From: Helicobacter kayseriensis
GTDB lineage: Bacteria > Campylobacterota > Campylobacteria > Campylobacterales > Helicobacteraceae
Length of the DNA stretch: 64,000 bases
Assembly: GCF_021300655.1 (NCBI RefSeq)
Contig: NZ_JAJTNB010000001.1
Coordinates: 62,001-126,000 of the forward strand
Reading direction: 5' to 3'
In this document: positions 1 to 7,100 of the stretch, piece after piece
How the letters are laid out: the number at the start of each line of letters is the position of its first letter
Position numbering within the stretch: position 1 is the stretch's first letter
Program-made: the position numbers and the translations under genes
Notes under the pieces: model-generated
What the model was told of the DNA's origin: nothing
Seen by the model: only the letters and a program-made list of their open reading frames with translations
The model's database searches: none

Positions 1-854
1 TAGGCGACTTTGCTCTCAAATTGCCAGCCCACTTGGTGAGAGAATGGATCATTCCCACTGCTATGTCTACGTTTTCTTTCAAGGGAAGAAAGTGATCCTA
101 GCTCAAAAGAAAGCGTTTTCATTTCTGGCACAAGAGAAGAGAGATCGCTCCCAATAAATGCATAGTAATAGAATCGATCAAGGAGATAAGTATCAAAATG
201 ATGACCATCAAGATTGAGAAATTCATCATTTTTTGTATGATAAAGAAGAAGTCCCCCCCCCCAATATATCTTTTGCTCTAAAAAACTTTGCTTTAAAAAG
301 CCTTGTATCAAAAACTCATCAATTCTTTTTGAAAGATCTCCTCCATACCAATCAAAAATAAATTCTGCTTGGAGATTAAAAGGATAGTTGGATTTAGAAT
401 CATACTGCAGCATGACTCCATTGATGAGAGGATGCAAAAACTCATAATCTTGTCGAAAAAACATTAGAGGATATTGGCCGATTCTGCGTTTTTTGGAAAA
501 AATCCCAAAATATCCAGAAAAATCTTTTGCCTCAAAATTATAAGAAAGTGTAAGCCCCCATTGCTTAGGGTATTGCTCACCCATTTTGAGGGTAAAAAAT
601 CCTCCAAATTTCAGTTTTTGTCCAAAAAAACTTATACCGATCTCTGGGGATAATTTTGCTGCAATAAGAGTTCTTGTATCCCAAAATGGATCGGAATATT
701 CAAGATTGTCAAACAAAAATTCAAAGTCAGCATCATAGATAAAAGAGATTTCTTTTTTGGGTTTGTTTAATATCTCTTCTTGGCTTTCAAGTTGAGTCTG
801 AGCAACAAGCTTTTGAACTAGTAAGCAAGAGAGGAAAAAATAAGTTTTTCGCAA
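1..854 (-). CDS. Phase-variable outer-membrane beta-barrel protein (partial, C-terminus off the window)
   Basis: The frame is open from a TTG at 854 to the window edge, so about 284 N-terminal residues are visible. An AAGGAA ribosome site lies 6 nt before the TTG; no in-frame ATG occurs until far downstream. The first ~18 residues (LRKTYFFLSCLLVQKLVA) read as a signal peptide. The rest is rich in alternating aromatic and polar residues, as in outer-membrane barrels. A run of ten G (plus-strand C, 253-262) sits near codon 198. With 10 G the frame continues; with 11 G a TGA follows within about ten codons, and 9 G stops somewhat later. I do not recognise the family; surface location is inference. 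Confidence 0.75.
   Translation of the reverse strand, partial: MRKTYFFLSCLLVQKLVAQTQLESQEEILNKPKKEISFIYDADFEFLFDNLEYSDPFWDTRTLIAAKLSPEIGISFFGQKLKFGGFFTLKMGEQYPKQWGLTLSYNFEAKDFSGYFGIFSKKRRIGQYPLMFFRQDYEFLHPLINGVMLQYDSKSNYPFNLQAEFIFDWYGGDLSKRIDEFLIQGFLKQSFLEQKIYWGGGLLLYHTKNDEFLNLDGHHFDTYLLDRFYYYAFIGSDLSSLVPEMKTLSFELGSLSSLERKRRHSSGNDPFSHQVGWQFESKVA
253..262. repeat. G10 homopolymer (C10 on + strand), phase-variation tract
   Basis: Ten consecutive C on the plus strand lie inside the leftward outer-membrane protein gene. The coding strand reads TAT TGG GGG GGG GGA CTT, so the gene is in frame at this length. Slipped-strand mispairing at such tracts is the usual ON/OFF switch of Helicobacter and Campylobacter surface genes. 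Confidence 0.85.
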
Positions 855-894
855 GTGTATTTCCTTATATGATCTTTATTAGATGGTTTTGGAC

Positions 895-900
895 TATAAT
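895..900 (+). promoter_or_regulatory. -10 box TATAAT upstream of DUF3943-like gene
   Basis: A perfect TATAAT lies about 64 nt before the TTG chosen as start of the next gene. It falls inside the longest possible reading frame (ATG 883), which argues against that upstream start. No clear -35 is seen, as is common in Campylobacterota. Confidence 0.5.
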
Positions 901-963
901 TTAGCTTTTATTTCTCTCTCACATTGTGACAAGATGATACTCTATTTTAAGGCTTTCTTACAT

Positions 964-1674
964 TTGAAAAAGATATTTTTACTTTTTATTTGTCTGATTT
1001 GTTTATCAAAAGATCTGTATCCCCAATCCTTAGATTCTTTAAGAATCCCAGCTTATATCCCAAATTCTAAATGGGCATATTTAGGGACAAGCGCGATGCT
1101 AACAATCACAGGATCGCTTGCTGGGGCAGGGATTTTGTTTTTGATGCCAGAATCTGTCACAAAATGGGATAAAGAAGATATTAAGAATCTTGGGACAAAT
1201 TATCTGCGCAAAGTGAAGAGTGGGCCTGTTGTAGATAAAGATGAGTGGTGGCTCAATTGGATCACGCATCCTTATTGGGGTGCGGTTTATTATCTTCAAA
1301 CGCGTAGAGCAGGGTTTAATTGGGGATTTTCTACCTTTTATAGTTTTTTATGCTCCACCTTTTTCTGGGAATATGGAATCGAAGCGTTTGCAGAAACACC
1401 AAGTTGGCAAGATTTAGTTGTAACTCCCGCTCTTGGATCTCTTTTTGGAGAACTCTTTTATTTGGGAATCAACTATATCCAAAACAATAATTCTGAATTG
1501 TTTGGATCAAAATTTTTGGGCGGTTTGATGCTTTTTTTGATGGATCCTATTGGTTTTGTTATTCAAGATCTCAAATTGGGGAAGGCAATGGGGATCAAAA
1601 ATACACAAGACTTTCAGAGTTTTTATCTCCCCAAAAAAGATGGTATTACCTTTGTAGCCACTTATCGTTGGTAG
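964..1674 (+). CDS. DUF3943-like envelope protein with signal peptide
   Basis: Resembles the DUF3943 family, from recognition of the WWLNWITHPYWGAVYY motif followed by a hydrophobic stretch and a conserved FWEYGIEAFAE block. The molecular role is unknown; the family is usually predicted to be envelope-associated. Taking TTG 964 as start gives a typical signal sequence (MKKIFLLFICLICL) with AAGG about 10 nt upstream. ATG 934 and ATG 883 are in-frame alternatives, but a TATAAT at 895-900 makes 883 unlikely. It stands alone, divergent from the phase-variable outer-membrane gene and 36 nt before ribA. Confidence 0.7.
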   Translation: MKKIFLLFICLICLSKDLYPQSLDSLRIPAYIPNSKWAYLGTSAMLTITGSLAGAGILFLMPESVTKWDKEDIKNLGTNYLRKVKSGPVVDKDEWWLNWITHPYWGAVYYLQTRRAGFNWGFSTFYSFLCSTFFWEYGIEAFAETPSWQDLVVTPALGSLFGELFYLGINYIQNNNSELFGSKFLGGLMLFLMDPIGFVIQDLKLGKAMGIKNTQDFQSFYLPKKDGITFVATYRW

Positions 1675-1710
1675 AATTCCACCTCAAAAAATAAAAGAAG
1701 GATAAATAAT

Positions 1711-2304
1711 ATGAAAGTTGAAGTTTCAAACACTGCCAATTTGCCTACACCTTATGGCCATTTTAAACTTACGGCTTTTAGGGAGTGGACACAAAATATT
1801 CATGGGCGTGATTGCGAACTGGAGCATCTTGTTATTAGCTCTTTAGAACTCCCTAAAAAACCACTTGTGAGAATCCATTCTGAATGTTTGACGGGTGATG
1901 TATTGCATTCTTTGAAGTGTGATTGCGGAGGAGAGCTTGAGATTGCACTCAAATTGATTCAGCAAAGAGGAGGGATGATTTTATATCTTCGCCAAGAGGG
2001 TAGAGGGATCGGACTTTTCAATAAAATCAATGCATATGCCTTGCAAGATCAGGGGTTGGACACGGTTGAGGCCAATGAGGCTTTGGGTCTGCCAAGGGAT
2101 GCGCGAGATTATCGCATTGTGGGAGAAATTTTTAAGCATTTTGGTCTTTCTGAGATTATTCTGCTGACAAATAATCCATCTAAAATTCAATTTTTAGAAT
2201 CTTTTGCAAGAGTTGAGCGAGAAGAAATTTTTGCACCTCAAAATTGTCACAATCAAGAGTATCTTCAGATCAAAAAAAATAAGATGGGGCATTTGCTTCC
2301 ATAA
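1711..2304 (+). CDS. ribA: GTP cyclohydrolase II
   Basis: Cytoplasmic enzyme that opens GTP to 2,5-diamino-6-ribosylamino-pyrimidinone phosphate, the first step of riboflavin synthesis. The zinc cysteines are visible at C59, C70 and C72 (SECLTGDVLHSLKCDCG), and the GTP-binding motif RQEGRGIGL is near residues 94-102. The C-terminal block LLTNNPSK is also conserved. At 197 residues it is the normal length for a stand-alone RibA without a RibB domain. The ATG has an AAGGAT ribosome site. It heads a rightward group with moeA (19-nt gap) and moaD; I recall ribA beside moa genes in H. pylori too. Confidence 0.96.
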   Translation: MKVEVSNTANLPTPYGHFKLTAFREWTQNIHGRDCELEHLVISSLELPKKPLVRIHSECLTGDVLHSLKCDCGGELEIALKLIQQRGGMILYLRQEGRGIGLFNKINAYALQDQGLDTVEANEALGLPRDARDYRIVGEIFKHFGLSEIILLTNNPSKIQFLESFARVEREEIFAPQNCHNQEYLQIKKNKMGHLLP

Positions 2305-2322
2305 TCCTCAAAAAGGAAGAAT

Positions 2323-3567
2323 ATGAAACAAAATATTAGTTTTGAAGAAAGTCTTGAGCTTTTAAGGAGTCTAGAAATTCCAGAAATAGGGAGTGAAAAG
2401 GTTTTTTTAAGCGATTCCCTTAATAGAGTGCTAGCTCAAGATATTGTCGCTTCTGAAAATATGCCTATGCACTGCACCTCAGCAATGGATGGATATGCTT
2501 TTTCTTCTAAAGATTTATCGCTTTTTCAAACTCAAGGATTAAAAATTTCTGGAGTCAATAAGGCTGGAGAGCTAGAAATCCCTCAATGCAATCAAGGAGA
2601 ATGCATCAAGACCTTTACGGGATCCAAAATGCCAGAAGGATGTGATATGCTGATTTTGGTTGAGCATACGCAAGAAGAAGAGGGGAGATTGAAAATACTT
2701 CCAAACTCTCCTATTCCTTCTCCAAATCAATGGATACGCCAAATTGGAGAAAATTATAAAAAAGGTGAAGTTTTACTGAAAAAGGGGATGAAGATCACTC
2801 CCTTTGAAATTGGGCTTTTGGCAGAACTTAATTATGTCTTTGTTCCTGTTTTTATTCGTCCAAAGCTTGCTATTTTAAGTGGAGGGGATGAGATTATGGA
2901 AATAGGGGAAGAGAAAAGAGATAATGCAATCAGAAGTGTCAATAATCACCTTCTTAAGGCTATAGCACAAATATGGGGAGCAGAGGTGCATCTGTTTCCT
3001 TTGATGCAGGATTGCAAGGAGGAAATTCGCAAACAAGTATTGGGAGCACTAAGGAGTTGTGATATTTTGATCACAACGGGGGGTGCTAGCAAAGGAGATT
3101 TTGACTATGTGCAAGAAGTTCTTCAGGAGGAGTGCGATATGTGCTTTAAGGGTGTGAGAATGAAGCCTGGAAAGCCTGTTGGCTTTGGAATCTATAAAGA
3201 TCGCACCTATGTCTTTGGTCTTCCAGGATTTCCAAACTCTTGTGCTGTGACTTTTATGCTTTTTGTGCGTATTGTATTTACAAAAATGTTGAAAGTCTCG
3301 TTTGATGCTTTGATCCCAAGCTTTAAAGCTCGGCTGATTGAAGATATCGTGCGAGCAGATCAAAGAGCTGAATTGAGAATCTGCGATCTTAAACTCAATG
3401 AAGGAAGATATGAGGTTGGCTTCTGGAATAAAAAAACCCTGCAAAGCTCTGTGATCAATAATTTTTGTAATTCTAGTGCCTTAATCTATTTGAAAGAAAA
3501 TGGTAGCGATCTTCAGGCTGGAGAAGAGGTGGATATCATTTTGCTTTCACACTTGCTATATTTCTAG
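2323..3567 (+). CDS. moeA: Molybdopterin molybdenumtransferase MoeA
   Basis: Inserts molybdate into adenylated molybdopterin to make the molybdenum cofactor. The 414-residue length is normal. Recognisable segments are the MHCTSAMDGYAF motif near residue 50, TGSKMPEGCDMLI in domain III, and the MoCF-binding block LITTGGASKGDFDYV around residues 248-262 followed by MKPGKPVGFG and GLPGFPNS. Start ATG has an AAAGGAAG site. It is in the ribA-moeA-moaD group, 12 nt before moaD. The enzymes served would be molybdoenzymes such as formate dehydrogenase or nitrate reductase, none of which lies in this window. Confidence 0.96.
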   Translation: MKQNISFEESLELLRSLEIPEIGSEKVFLSDSLNRVLAQDIVASENMPMHCTSAMDGYAFSSKDLSLFQTQGLKISGVNKAGELEIPQCNQGECIKTFTGSKMPEGCDMLILVEHTQEEEGRLKILPNSPIPSPNQWIRQIGENYKKGEVLLKKGMKITPFEIGLLAELNYVFVPVFIRPKLAILSGGDEIMEIGEEKRDNAIRSVNNHLLKAIAQIWGAEVHLFPLMQDCKEEIRKQVLGALRSCDILITTGGASKGDFDYVQEVLQEECDMCFKGVRMKPGKPVGFGIYKDRTYVFGLPGFPNSCAVTFMLFVRIVFTKMLKVSFDALIPSFKARLIEDIVRADQRAELRICDLKLNEGRYEVGFWNKKTLQSSVINNFCNSSALIYLKENGSDLQAGEEVDIILLSHLLYF

Positions 3568-3579
3568 AAGGAGTTAAAA

Positions 3580-3807
3580 ATGGCAAAAATCAAAGTGGAA
3601 TTTTTGGGCCCAATTGGCCTTGAAGCTCAGAGCTTTGAACTATCAACGCTTGAAGAGCTTAAAAACGAGTTGCAAAAAGACATCAAGCTTCAAGAATGGC
3701 TCAAGCTTAGCGCAGTGGCGATCAATAATGTGATTGTGGAGAATCTTGATTATTCTTTTCAAGATGGAGATCATGTTGTTTTGCTTCCCCCAGTTTGTGG
3801 AGGATAA
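3580..3807 (+). CDS. moaD: Molybdopterin synthase sulfur-carrier subunit MoaD
   Basis: Ubiquitin-fold small protein of 75 residues that carries sulfur as a C-terminal thiocarboxylate for molybdopterin synthase. The diagnostic C-terminal Gly-Gly is present (LPPVCGG). A strong AAGGAG site precedes the ATG. Its partner MoaE is not the next gene here. moaE lies about 4.3 kb away on the opposite strand, beyond the phage-like relic, dif-like site and xerH, although the two proteins form one complex. Confidence 0.95.
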   Translation: MAKIKVEFLGPIGLEAQSFELSTLEELKNELQKDIKLQEWLKLSAVAINNVIVENLDYSFQDGDHVVLLPPVCGG

Positions 3808-3842
3808 ATAAAAGTGGGGGGAGGGGATTCAATTTTTTTATT

Positions 3843-3917
3843 CTATCTTTTCCAAAAAGGGAAGATAAAAGGCCAAACAAACCAAATAATTAAAATCAAA
3901 ATAATCAAAGCTTCCAT
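3843..3917 (-). CDS. Tiny single-span membrane peptide (24 aa), phage-relic operon
   Basis: A 24-codon frame, almost wholly hydrophobic (begins MEALIILILIIWFVWPF) and ending in basic residues (WKR). It starts 3 nt after the stop of the 30-residue peptide. It has no strong ribosome site of its own, so expression by coupling is inferred. Such tiny hydrophobic proteins are common in filamentous and other small ssDNA phages, but the composition is too simple to assign homology. It could be a chance frame in AT-rich DNA. Confidence 0.35.
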   Translation of the reverse strand: MEALIILILIIWFVWPFIFPFWKR

Positions 3918-3920
3918 TGC

Positions 3921-4013
3921 TTATTTTTTCCAAGCTTTTTTAATAATTCGAACAGAAACATATAAAAAAGCCCAAAAAAGAATAAGCAAAACAAGCAAAA
4001 ACAAAAAAAACAT
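3921..4013 (-). CDS. Tiny single-span membrane peptide (30 aa), coupled to Rep
   Basis: A 30-codon frame with one transmembrane span (MFFLFLLVLLILFWAFLYV) and a cationic tail (KKAWKK). A perfect AGGAGG ribosome site precedes it with good spacing. Its ATG overlaps the Rep stop codon as TAATG, a classic translational-coupling arrangement. These two signals make it more convincing than its length suggests. The role is unknown; by position in the operon a membrane, coat or lysis-like peptide is possible. Confidence 0.5.
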   Translation of the reverse strand: MFFLFLLVLLILFWAFLYVSVRIIKKAWKK

Positions 4014-4786
4014 TATTCACCTCCTAAGATTTTTTCTAACTTTTTATATAACCAACCCTTTTTTTCAGGAATAAGTTTGTAACTATAAGGCGACCATTCC
4101 CAGTTAAAGGTTTGACCCTTTTTCAGAATACCAGCTTTGATAGCTTCTCTTTCTATCTTTTTTCGCGTAGCCATATTAAAATAGCCCTCTTTGGCAAGAT
4201 GCCAATTGCCAAAAACTAAACCAGTAAGCCCTTCTGAAACAGATTGCCCAGCAATACTTTCAGGAGAAAAGCCAAACTCAAAAGATTTTCCGTCAGGGTG
4301 GGGGACTAAATTATATCCTTTCTCATTAGAAACAGCATTAGAAAGTTCAATAAGTTTTTTATCTCCTGCTGTCGGATTTTGAATTCCTAAAACATTTCGC
4401 ACATAAATTAGTCCTTTATTCCAAATTTTTTCAATTAACTTAACCTCTTCAGAAGTATTCCCCATTCCGAAAATAATCAAATGATAATGGGGACGCAAGA
4501 AAGTATCTCCATACTCACCGCAAGCGTAATAGCGGATTTTCTTATCTCCTAAAGCCTTTCTAAGACGCTTAAGAAATAATTGCAACTCACGCTTAGATAC
4601 AGAGGGAGGGGAGGGGAGAAACTCATTGGAATAAGTCAGAGTAACAAATATACTAGAAGAAAATGGCAAGCATTTTCTAAGATTAAGCGAGCGGTCCATT
4701 TGTTGCGTTTCTTTATGCGACAAAACAAGCACCGACCGCAACCAACCAGCACCTGAGCGTCCTTGACAAAAAAGGGAGATTTGCAT
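4013..4786 (-). pseudogene. Rolling-circle replication initiator, Microviridae VP4-like (frame-disrupted)
   Basis: Related to the replication initiator (VP4, HUH endonuclease) of gokushovirus-type microviruses. The visible motifs are FVTLTYSNEFLP, then KRELQLFLKRLRKALG, YYACGEYG and the HUH motif RPHYHLIIFG. The N-terminal zinc-type motif of the family (CGRCLFC followed by W..R) is encoded at 4740-4690 but in the next frame. Joining the pieces needs a +1 shift at a T6 run (4768-4773) and a compensating -1 at a T4 run (4660-4663). The printed frame stays open throughout, so a protein lacking the CGxC motif could still be made. I do not see the usual catalytic-Tyr YVxxYxxK block. The start ATG at 4786 overlaps the tail of the upstream gene; an in-frame ATG at 4843 also exists. 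Confidence 0.7.
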
Positions 4787-4787
4787 C

Positions 4788-5003
4788 CTATTGGTTTTCC
4801 ACTTTTTCCACCTTAGCTTGGTCGATTTGTAGTAAGCCATCATCTACCTCCTTTGTAATAAACATTTCACCGTGCTTTGATTTGATATACATAGTGCAAC
4901 TAGCAAATGCAATCAGGCAAGCAAGAAAAATTAGATAAACTAAAAAAACAACTAAACCCGCTCTATATTTTGCGGGGTCATTGTTCTCATTAAAATGCTT
5001 CAT
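4788..5003 (-). CDS. Small membrane protein, first gene of phage-relic operon
   Basis: 71 residues with a hydrophilic N-terminus, one membrane span (about residues 16-37, VVFLVYLIFLACLIAFA) and an acidic C-terminal tail. A strong AAAGGAG ribosome site lies 7 nt before the ATG, and this site partly overlaps the 15-bp dif-like arm at 5015-5029. The stop codon is 1 nt before the Rep ATG, indicating one operon. I recognise no family. Its position upstream of a Rep with the att-like arm immediately outside fits the end of an integrated ssDNA phage. Confidence 0.6.
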   Translation of the reverse strand: MKHFNENNDPAKYRAGLVVFLVYLIFLACLIAFASCTMYIKSKHGEMFITKEVDDGLLQIDQAKVEKVENQ

Positions 5004-5060
5004 TTGAAAACTCCTTTAGTTATGAAAACTTTTTTTAACAACAAATTGTCAATGAACTTG

Positions 5061-5085
5061 CCTAAGGGGCTTATTATCCGCTTGG
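5061..5085. other. Hairpin with 8-nt loop between dif-like arms (possible replication origin)
   Basis: CCTAAGGGG (5061-5069) pairs with CCGCTTGG (5078-5085), with one bulged T and one mismatch, leaving loop CTTATTAT. It lies just upstream of the Rep operon. Rep proteins of the HUH type nick in or beside such stem-loops. Assignment as an origin is inference. Confidence 0.3.
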
Positions 5086-5109
5086 TTTGAAAATTATTGT
5101 TTTCATAAC
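5084..5109. other. dif: dif-like site (10-6-10), candidate XerH target
   Basis: GGTTTGAAAA (5084-5093), a 6-bp centre TTATTG, then TTTTCATAAC (5100-5109). The right arm's reverse complement is GTTATGAAAA, matching the left arm at 8 of 10 positions. Arm and centre lengths are those of Xer sites, and single-recombinase systems often keep dif beside the recombinase gene. If it is the working chromosomal site, this marks the replication terminus. Confidence 0.55.
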
Positions 5110-5132
5110 TAAAATAAATTTTTGAGATTTTT

Positions 5133-5166
5133 CTGGGAATTAATTCAAACTGGGAATTAATTCAAA
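5133..5166. repeat. Perfect 17-bp tandem duplication
   Basis: CTGGGAATTAATTCAAA occurs twice in direct succession (5133-5149, 5150-5166), 20 bp from the dif-like arm. It contains the palindrome GGAATTAATTC with near symmetry, so it could be a paired protein-binding site or a recent slippage duplication. Confidence 0.6.
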
Positions 5167-5390
5167 TTAGATATGCATAAAATCAATGTCGAGTTATTTT
5201 GGGTGTAAAAAGAAGATTGAAGAGCAAGCACTCGTGAAAACCCTCGTGAAATCCAAAGACTCAAGAAGTGCTAGTAGATTTTAGTCGCGGTGCTTGGTTT
5301 TAAAAACCTTTTAAAATTGGTTTTATGCGGGATTTATGGATCGGGCTTTTGGAAGTCAAGAGGAAAGCATAGATTGGCTTTCAAAAGAAA

Positions 5391-5945
5391 TTACTTCTGA
5401 CAATAATACACATATGCTGGAGGAAGATTTTTCCAAATGATTTTTGAGATTTTTACAGAAGAAAATTTCTTAAACAGTTTCTTTTTGAAGCTTCTGGCCT
5501 GAGGCGTAGGGAAAATATAGGCAAATGTTGAAAAAATCCCCCCATGCTTTAGAGATTGATAAATTTCTTCAAGTAGCACATCTTGTTCTTTATTTGAAAA
5601 AATACTCCAAGGTAATCCCGAAATAACAACATCTAAGGCATCAACATTTTCGTCTGATAAAATTTGAAGCATATTCTCTGCTCCACAGTGATATAGGGAA
5701 ATTTCTGGAAATTTTTTTTGCAATTCTTGAACAAAATATTTGTTGATCTCAAACACAAAAAATCTACTCTGATCTTGCTTGACTTTTAAGATTTCTTGTG
5801 TAAAAACACCTAATCCCGCTCCGATTTCAGCGATATTTTTTGCCTTTTCAATCCCTACTTCTTTAATCATTGCTTGAGCCAAACTTTTGGAACTTGAACA
5901 AATTGCTCCTGTTTTTCGAGGATTTCTTAAAAAATGCCACAACAT
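5391..5945 (-). CDS. PmtA-like SAM-dependent methyltransferase
   Basis: 184 residues of a class I methyltransferase. The N-terminal FLRNPRKTGAICSSSKSLA resembles the KsgA/PmtA start, followed by the SAM-binding AEIGAGLGVFTQ motif, the acidic FEIN and the motif-IV-like SGLPWS; it ends with NLPPAYVYYC. This pattern fits the short phospholipid N-methyltransferase-like group (COG3963) better than the rRNA dimethylase KsgA. Phosphatidylethanolamine methylation is possible, but the substrate cannot be read from sequence. It sits alone between the dif-like region and xerH, divergent from xerH with a 60-bp shared upstream region. Confidence 0.75.
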   Translation of the reverse strand: MLWHFLRNPRKTGAICSSSKSLAQAMIKEVGIEKAKNIAEIGAGLGVFTQEILKVKQDQSRFFVFEINKYFVQELQKKFPEISLYHCGAENMLQILSDENVDALDVVISGLPWSIFSNKEQDVLLEEIYQSLKHGGIFSTFAYIFPTPQARSFKKKLFKKFSSVKISKIIWKNLPPAYVYYCQK

Positions 5946-6005
5946 TCCATATTGTCCTTACAATAATATAAAATTTATTTTTTAGATGACATTATAAGGA
6001 TTTTT

Positions 6006-7082
6006 ATGTCTCAACTACTAAATTGCAAGGCAAATTTTGCAGATAGTCTTTTGTTTTGGCTTACGCGTTTTTTGAGATATAAACTCACAACGCTTTCAAG
6101 TAAAAATGTTCAAAATCGCGATGCAATTTCTCTCATTATCGCTAAATTTCAAGCCCTCCCCTCTTCTCTTAACGAACTTGAGATTCTGTGTAAGGAAGCA
6201 AGAAAGAATGGACTTATTGGAATTGCTACATATGCCAATCCTCTTTTGAAGCTGTATCCTTATTTGGTTGCAATGTCTTTTGAGCGTCTTGAGCAAATAC
6301 ACGAGGAACTTTTGATCGATTTTCTTACGATTCAAGGAAGCGGACTCAGCTCAGCAACAAAAAAAAATTATCGTGTTGCAATGATTGGTTTTTTTGCTTA
6401 TCTTGATAAGCATAATAGGACAGAGGATGGGAAAGCTCATATCTTCAACATTGAATTAAAAAATATTGGAGGGATTCGGGGAAGAAGCGGACAAAAACTC
6501 CCTGCTTATATGAATGAAACAGAGATTGATATTTTCCTCAGATCAATTGATGAATATCCTCAATCTCAGAAAATCGCTATTCGTAACCGTTTGATTTTAA
6601 AGCTTATTATCTATACGGGCATTCGTGTAAGTGAAGCTTTAAATTTGAGAATGAAGGATATTTTCCCACAAAAAGAAGTCTATCTTTTACAAATTCGAGG
6701 AAAGGGGGACAAAATGCGTGTTGTGATGATTAAGCGACAACATATTGAATCCCTACTGATGCAATGGATTAAGCAAAAAAAGGAGTTGGGAATCAAGAGC
6801 GAATTGTTGTTTTGCAATCAAAAAGGAGAAAGTCTCTCTCAAGCTTATATTTATAAAGTCGTTGATCAGATTCTTAGCTATGGCGGAATTTATAAAGAAA
6901 AGATGGGTGCACATATGCTACGCCATAGTTTTGCTACCCTGCTCTATCAAAAAAGTCAGGATTTAGTGCTTGTGCAAGAGGCATTGGGACACGCAGATCT
7001 TAATACAAGCAGAATCTATACACATTTTGATACAAACCGTTTGATTCAAGCTGCAAGTATTATGGATGAAATGGGGAAATAA
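6006..7082 (+). CDS. xerH: Tyrosine recombinase XerH
   Basis: 358-residue tyrosine recombinase that resolves chromosome dimers at dif and is the sole Xer enzyme in these bacteria. The catalytic set is complete: R207 (TGIRVSEAL), the RGKGDKMR beta-hairpin lysine, H303 and R306 (HMLRHSFAT), H329 (GHADLNTS) and Y338 (RIYTHF). These positions run six below those I recall for H. pylori XerH (Y344). The ATG follows AAGGA. It lies about 0.9 kb from the dif-like site and converges with moaC, 18 bp apart. Mobile elements integrating at dif would use this protein. Confidence 0.95.
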   Translation: MSQLLNCKANFADSLLFWLTRFLRYKLTTLSSKNVQNRDAISLIIAKFQALPSSLNELEILCKEARKNGLIGIATYANPLLKLYPYLVAMSFERLEQIHEELLIDFLTIQGSGLSSATKKNYRVAMIGFFAYLDKHNRTEDGKAHIFNIELKNIGGIRGRSGQKLPAYMNETEIDIFLRSIDEYPQSQKIAIRNRLILKLIIYTGIRVSEALNLRMKDIFPQKEVYLLQIRGKGDKMRVVMIKRQHIESLLMQWIKQKKELGIKSELLFCNQKGESLSQAYIYKVVDQILSYGGIYKEKMGAHMLRHSFATLLYQKSQDLVLVQEALGHADLNTSRIYTHFDTNRLIQAASIMDEMGK

Positions 7083-7100
7083 CACCCTCTTCTCCCAAAG

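Larger units (their letters stand above)
5015..5113. repeat. 15-bp perfect inverted repeat, XerH-arm-like
   Basis: TTTAGTTATGAAAAC at 5015-5029 recurs as its exact reverse complement at 5099-5113, with 69 bp between. The sequence resembles the arms of Helicobacter/Campylobacter difH sites as I remember them, and xerH lies under 1 kb away. The spacing is too wide for one dif site. Two half-sites left by integration and deletion at dif are a better reading. Confidence 0.65.
5004..5390. other. Intergenic dif/att region between phage relic and methyltransferase
   Basis: 387 bp without a convincing gene. It holds two inverted 15-bp dif-like arms (5015-5029 and 5099-5113), a hairpin at 5061-5085 between them, and a perfect 17-bp tandem duplication at 5133-5166. 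One 32-codon frame (5186-5284) is possible but has no good ribosome site. The segment 5285-5390 shows nothing I can assign. Confidence 0.6.

Noticed and set aside
3049-3444. 131-codon leftward frame inside moeA
   Set aside because: Antisense shadow of moeA.
3815-3828. G-rich run after moaD as a phase-variation tract
   Set aside because: It is interrupted (GGGGGGAGGGG), with only six G in a row, and lies outside a gene.
3814-4074. 86-codon rightward frame after moaD
   Set aside because: Low-complexity Lys/Ile composition, no ribosome site, and it lies antisense to the Rep end and the two tiny peptides, whose signals are stronger.
5186-5284. 32-codon frame (MSSYFGCKKK...) between the dif region and the methyltransferase
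   Set aside because: No ribosome site or recognisable family; likely chance in AT-rich DNA.
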